Assembly (NCBI GenBank): GCA_018389105.1
Contig: JACATO010000059.1
Span: 62,001-126,000, forward strand
DNA length: 64,000 nt
Source: Nautilus pompilius
Taxonomy: Eukaryota > Mollusca > Cephalopoda > Nautilida > Nautilidae
Direction: 5' to 3'
A program made the translations under genes and the position numbers. Below the pieces are notes generated by a model. The model saw only the letters and a program-made list of their open reading frames with translations. It ran no database searches and was not told the origin of the DNA. Every line of letters starts with the position of its first letter. Position 1 is the first letter of the stretch. Below are positions 62,646 to 64,000 of this stretch, piece after piece.

Positions 62646-63873
62646 CGAGATCTGTCCAAAAATAAACCAAACTTTTTAAAAAAAAAGAGATTTATTGCAT
62701 TACTTACAACGATCTAATCAGACTTACCTCCTTCCAAACGGTTCCCTCCACTGTTGATACACCACTTCCAACTTTTTTTCCAGTTTTGGAACGCGTTTTC
62801 AGGGATAGTGCATGGTTCTCATAGCGAATTTTCTTTGATCTCTTCTATCGTCTGAAATCAGTGACCTTTCAGGGTGGATTTCAACTTTTGGAACCAAAAA
62901 TGTCCGCAGGGGCCAAATATGGAGAGTAGGGTGGCTTGGGGACGAGAATTGTCTCATGCTTTGCCAAAAAGTCACAGATAAGGAGTGATGCATGAGCAGG
63001 TGCAGCATCCAAGTTTTGTTTTTCCATGCCTCAGGCCGCCTCCTTCGCACTGCCTCTCTCAACCGCCTCAGGACATCCAAGTAAAACTCTTTATTGATCA
63101 TCTGACCACGTGGAATAAACTCATGATGAACGACGCCCTTCTGATCAAAAAAGACGATCAACATCACCTTCACATTTGAGCAACTCTGACGATGATCCAA
63201 CCAACTGCGATGACTGCCTTTTTGTTTCAACGTTGTAGCCGTGCACCCACATGAACTCCTGACTGACTGACTCGGTTCTCTGTTTGTTTATCTGTCAGCA
63301 GACGCGGCACAAATTTTGTGGCTACGTGATGCATGTTCAATTTTTCTTTTAAAATCACATGGCATGAACCTTTACAGATGCCTACATCTTCCAAAACTTC
63401 ACAGACAGGCAACAATTTACACGGATCACGGCGCACACTTTCTCAATGTGATCGTTGTCCATTGTCGTGGAAGGTCGTCCAGATTTGGGATTGTGTTCGG
63501 TGGATGTTCTTCCCGATTTGAAATGTTGGTACCACTCGTGACATTGTATATGGCTCAAAAAATCCTCCCCATAGGCCTTTTGCGACATTAGAGAAGTCTC
63601 CGTAAAAGTTTTTCCCAACTTGAAACAGAATTTCACGCAAGCACATTGCTCTTCAAGATCCTTCATTGTTCAACTTGCGACAAATCGCCAATTGCACTAG
63701 ACATACATTCACTCTAGCGCATGTAGATCGATGACTAACTGAAGTGGTGTGATTTGGCTATTATTAAAGTGAAGGTCAAGGTCACCAATACACAGCACTG
63801 CAGTCACGAGCATGCTGCACCAGGTGGTTGGCGTGCGGTTTTAAAAGTTTGGATTCTTTTTGGACAGACCTCA
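62646..63873 (-). mobile_element. mariner transposon with TA flanks
   Basis: 1228 bp. The outer ends, GATCTGTCCAAAAATAAACC at the left and the reverse-strand GGTCTGTCCAAAAAGAATCC at the right, are imperfect inverted repeats, each bordered by TA (62644-62645 and 63874-63875). It sits near the 3' part of the MIS12-like gene in opposite orientation. Confidence 0.9.
62799..63666 (-). pseudogene. mariner transposase pseudogene
   Basis: The minus-strand N-terminal block, 63382-63666, has VKFCFKLGKTFTETSLM and HEWYQHFKSGRTSTE (helix-turn-helix region). The next block (63227-63436) has FVPRLLTDKQTENRVSQS and then breaks. A deletion removes the sequence before MWVHGYNVETK, including the first catalytic Asp. 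The last block has SNVKVMLIVFFDQKGVVHHE with the second catalytic Asp, then another shift through the third catalytic box (DAAPAH for DNAPAH) and YSPYLAP. At least four lesions; inactive. Confidence 0.85.
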
Positions 63874-64000
63874 TATGAAGATAAGTTATATATTGTTTTG
63901 TAGCATGTGCTTTGGCATACATTATGCAAAACCTACCTTTTTAAAAATCATAAAATGGATATTTGTTTCAGGGTTCTGGGTGAAGCATGGATAGAAAATT

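Overview
The window is AT-rich animal nuclear DNA with long introns and many decayed DNA transposons and non-LTR elements. No bacterial operon structure is present. Small conserved exons with canonical GT/AG sites, together with Tc1, mariner, hAT, Tigger, Tx1/L1-like and Polinton-like relics, suggest an invertebrate. A mollusc or another protostome fits best, but this is inference and nothing here fixes the phylum.

Two protein-coding genes are arranged head to head. The minus strand from 50610 to the left edge carries the 5' half of an ABCC4 (MRP4)-type ABC transporter. Its exons cover the N-terminus, the whole first transmembrane domain and the start of nucleotide-binding domain 1 (Walker A and Q-loop). 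About 526 codons lie in the window and the gene runs off the left edge. The plus strand from about 51.5 kb to the right edge carries a homologue of MIS12, a kinetochore protein. Its exons are clear, but at least one exon contains a one-base frame break.

The most interesting feature is in the transporter. The exon encoding the last two helices of transmembrane domain 1 is present twice, at 17917-18166 and 9090-9339. Both copies are exactly 250 bp, enter in phase 2 and leave in phase 0, and have intact reading frames and splice sites. The encoded segments are only about 18% identical. The phases allow only one copy per in-frame mRNA, so this looks like a pair of mutually exclusive exons that swaps a drug-contacting part of the pore. 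The layout parallels the variable internal exons described for Drosophila MRP.

Layout from left to right: 1-3.3 kb, NBD1 exons with a LINE 3' remnant; 6.3-8.7 kb, hAT relic; 9.1-9.3 kb, variable exon copy II; 9.9-10.1 kb, possible SINE; 11.3-14.1 kb, two Tc1 relics; 17.9-18.2 kb, variable exon copy I; 18.2-36.3 kb, an 18-kb intron with a young deleted hAT element (perfect target duplication), a Tigger relic, a CpG-rich patch, a Tx1/L1-like LINE and a Polinton-like relic; 36.3-44.6 kb, six TMD1 and linker exons; 44.6-50.5 kb, intron 1; 50.6-51.5 kb, shared promoter region with an (AAT)n tract; 51.9-53.2 kb, a simple-sequence satellite; 54.9-62.4 kb, MIS12 exons, with a 2.9-kb hAT element in one intron; and 62.6-63.9 kb, a mariner.
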